A stretch of DNA of 24,411 nucleotides from Clostridia bacterium (GTDB lineage Bacteria > Bacillota > Clostridia > Oscillospirales > UBA644). Below the pieces are notes generated by a model. That model did no database searches, was not told the origin of the DNA, and saw only the letters and a program-made list of their open reading frames with translations. Of this stretch, positions 24,212-24,411 are shown one piece after another (position 1 is the stretch's first letter; the number at the start of each line of letters is the position of its first letter). The DNA lies in contig WHHJ01000029.1 of assembly GCA_014872655.1 (NCBI GenBank), positions 1 to 24,411 on the forward strand. Reading direction: 5' to 3'. The translations under genes were made by a program, and so were the position numbers.

Positions 24212-24285
24212 TGGCTGCGGAATAGGGATTCGAACCCCAACAAACAGAGTCAGAGTCTGCCGTGCTACCGTTACACAATTCCGCA
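24212..24285 (-). tRNA. tRNA-Gln (anticodon CUG)
   Basis: Read on the minus strand, TGCGGAA (24285-24279) pairs with TTCCGCA (24222-24216), followed by discriminator G and an encoded CCA (24214-24212). The D-arm GTG/CAC, a five-base-pair anticodon stem with loop CTCTGAC, and a T-arm with GGTTCGAATCC are complete, giving a 71-nt body plus CCA. The anticodon CUG reads CAG (Gln). A promoter and a terminator make it a single-gene unit. Confidence 0.96.
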
Positions 24286-24317
24286 ATGTGTCAGGCCCGT
24301 ACAGACCCGACCTTATT

Positions 24318-24345
24318 ATTATACACGATATTTTTGATTTGTCAA
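24318..24345 (-). promoter_or_regulatory. Promoter of tRNA-Gln
   Basis: On the minus strand TTGACA (24340-24345) and TATAAT (24318-24323), both perfect, are 16 bp apart. Transcription should start near 24312, about 26 nt before the mature 5' end of the tRNA. Confidence 0.88.
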
Positions 24346-24411
24346 GGGGTATCTGAAAATTTGTTAATCCTTTTTTAAAAAGATACCTTATCATTAATAA
24401 AAAAGATTCCG

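Overview
The window looks like chromosome of a Gram-positive, endospore-forming anaerobe of the Clostridia. The reasons are a GerA-family spore germination protein, formate-tetrahydrofolate ligase, an ECF vitamin-type transporter, AGGAGG ribosome binding sites, TTGACA/TATAAT promoters, many U-tailed intrinsic terminators and a lysine riboswitch. I cannot fix a genus. Nothing phage-like, no insertion sequence and no CRISPR array is visible.

Layout. (1) 1-1276: class II fructose-bisphosphate aldolase as a single-gene unit with its own promoter and terminator. (2) 1309-2402: an SGNH hydrolase, then a 42-residue, extremely acidic orphan protein with its own promoter, a leader of about 160 nt and a strong terminator. 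(3) 2498-6418: an operon of dUTPase, formate-tetrahydrofolate ligase and an unrecognised 552-residue membrane-anchored protein. (4) 6527-12969: the lysine operon. A 310-bp unit carrying a promoter and a lysine riboswitch aptamer is present twice in perfect tandem; only the second copy has a terminator. It precedes dapA, dapB, lysA, a galactokinase-family gene and an NSS-family Na+ symporter. lysA carries an in-frame TAG at codon 241 and appears broken. (5) 13122-16189: an orphan GerA-type germination protein, then a beta-propeller glycosidase-like protein. (6) Minus strand, 19382 to 16402: flavodoxin, iron-type alcohol dehydrogenase and mutY, the last two overlapping by four bases. (7) 19490-23788: an ECF transporter made of a T component and one 988-residue polypeptide that fuses both ATPases to an S component, behind a leader of about 385 nt full of competing hairpins that matches no riboswitch I know. 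(8) 24171-24345: tRNA-Gln(CUG) on the minus strand with promoter and terminator.

How the parts fit. dapA and dapB make the precursor of diaminopimelate for cell wall and lysine, and lysA would convert it to lysine. The riboswitch should shut the operon when lysine is plentiful. A broken lysA next to a retained amino-acid-type symporter in the same operon suggests a lineage moving from making lysine to importing it, while still needing diaminopimelate. The two most distinctive signals are the perfect tandem promoter-riboswitch duplication upstream of the broken lysA operon and the unclassified leader RNA of the ECF operon.
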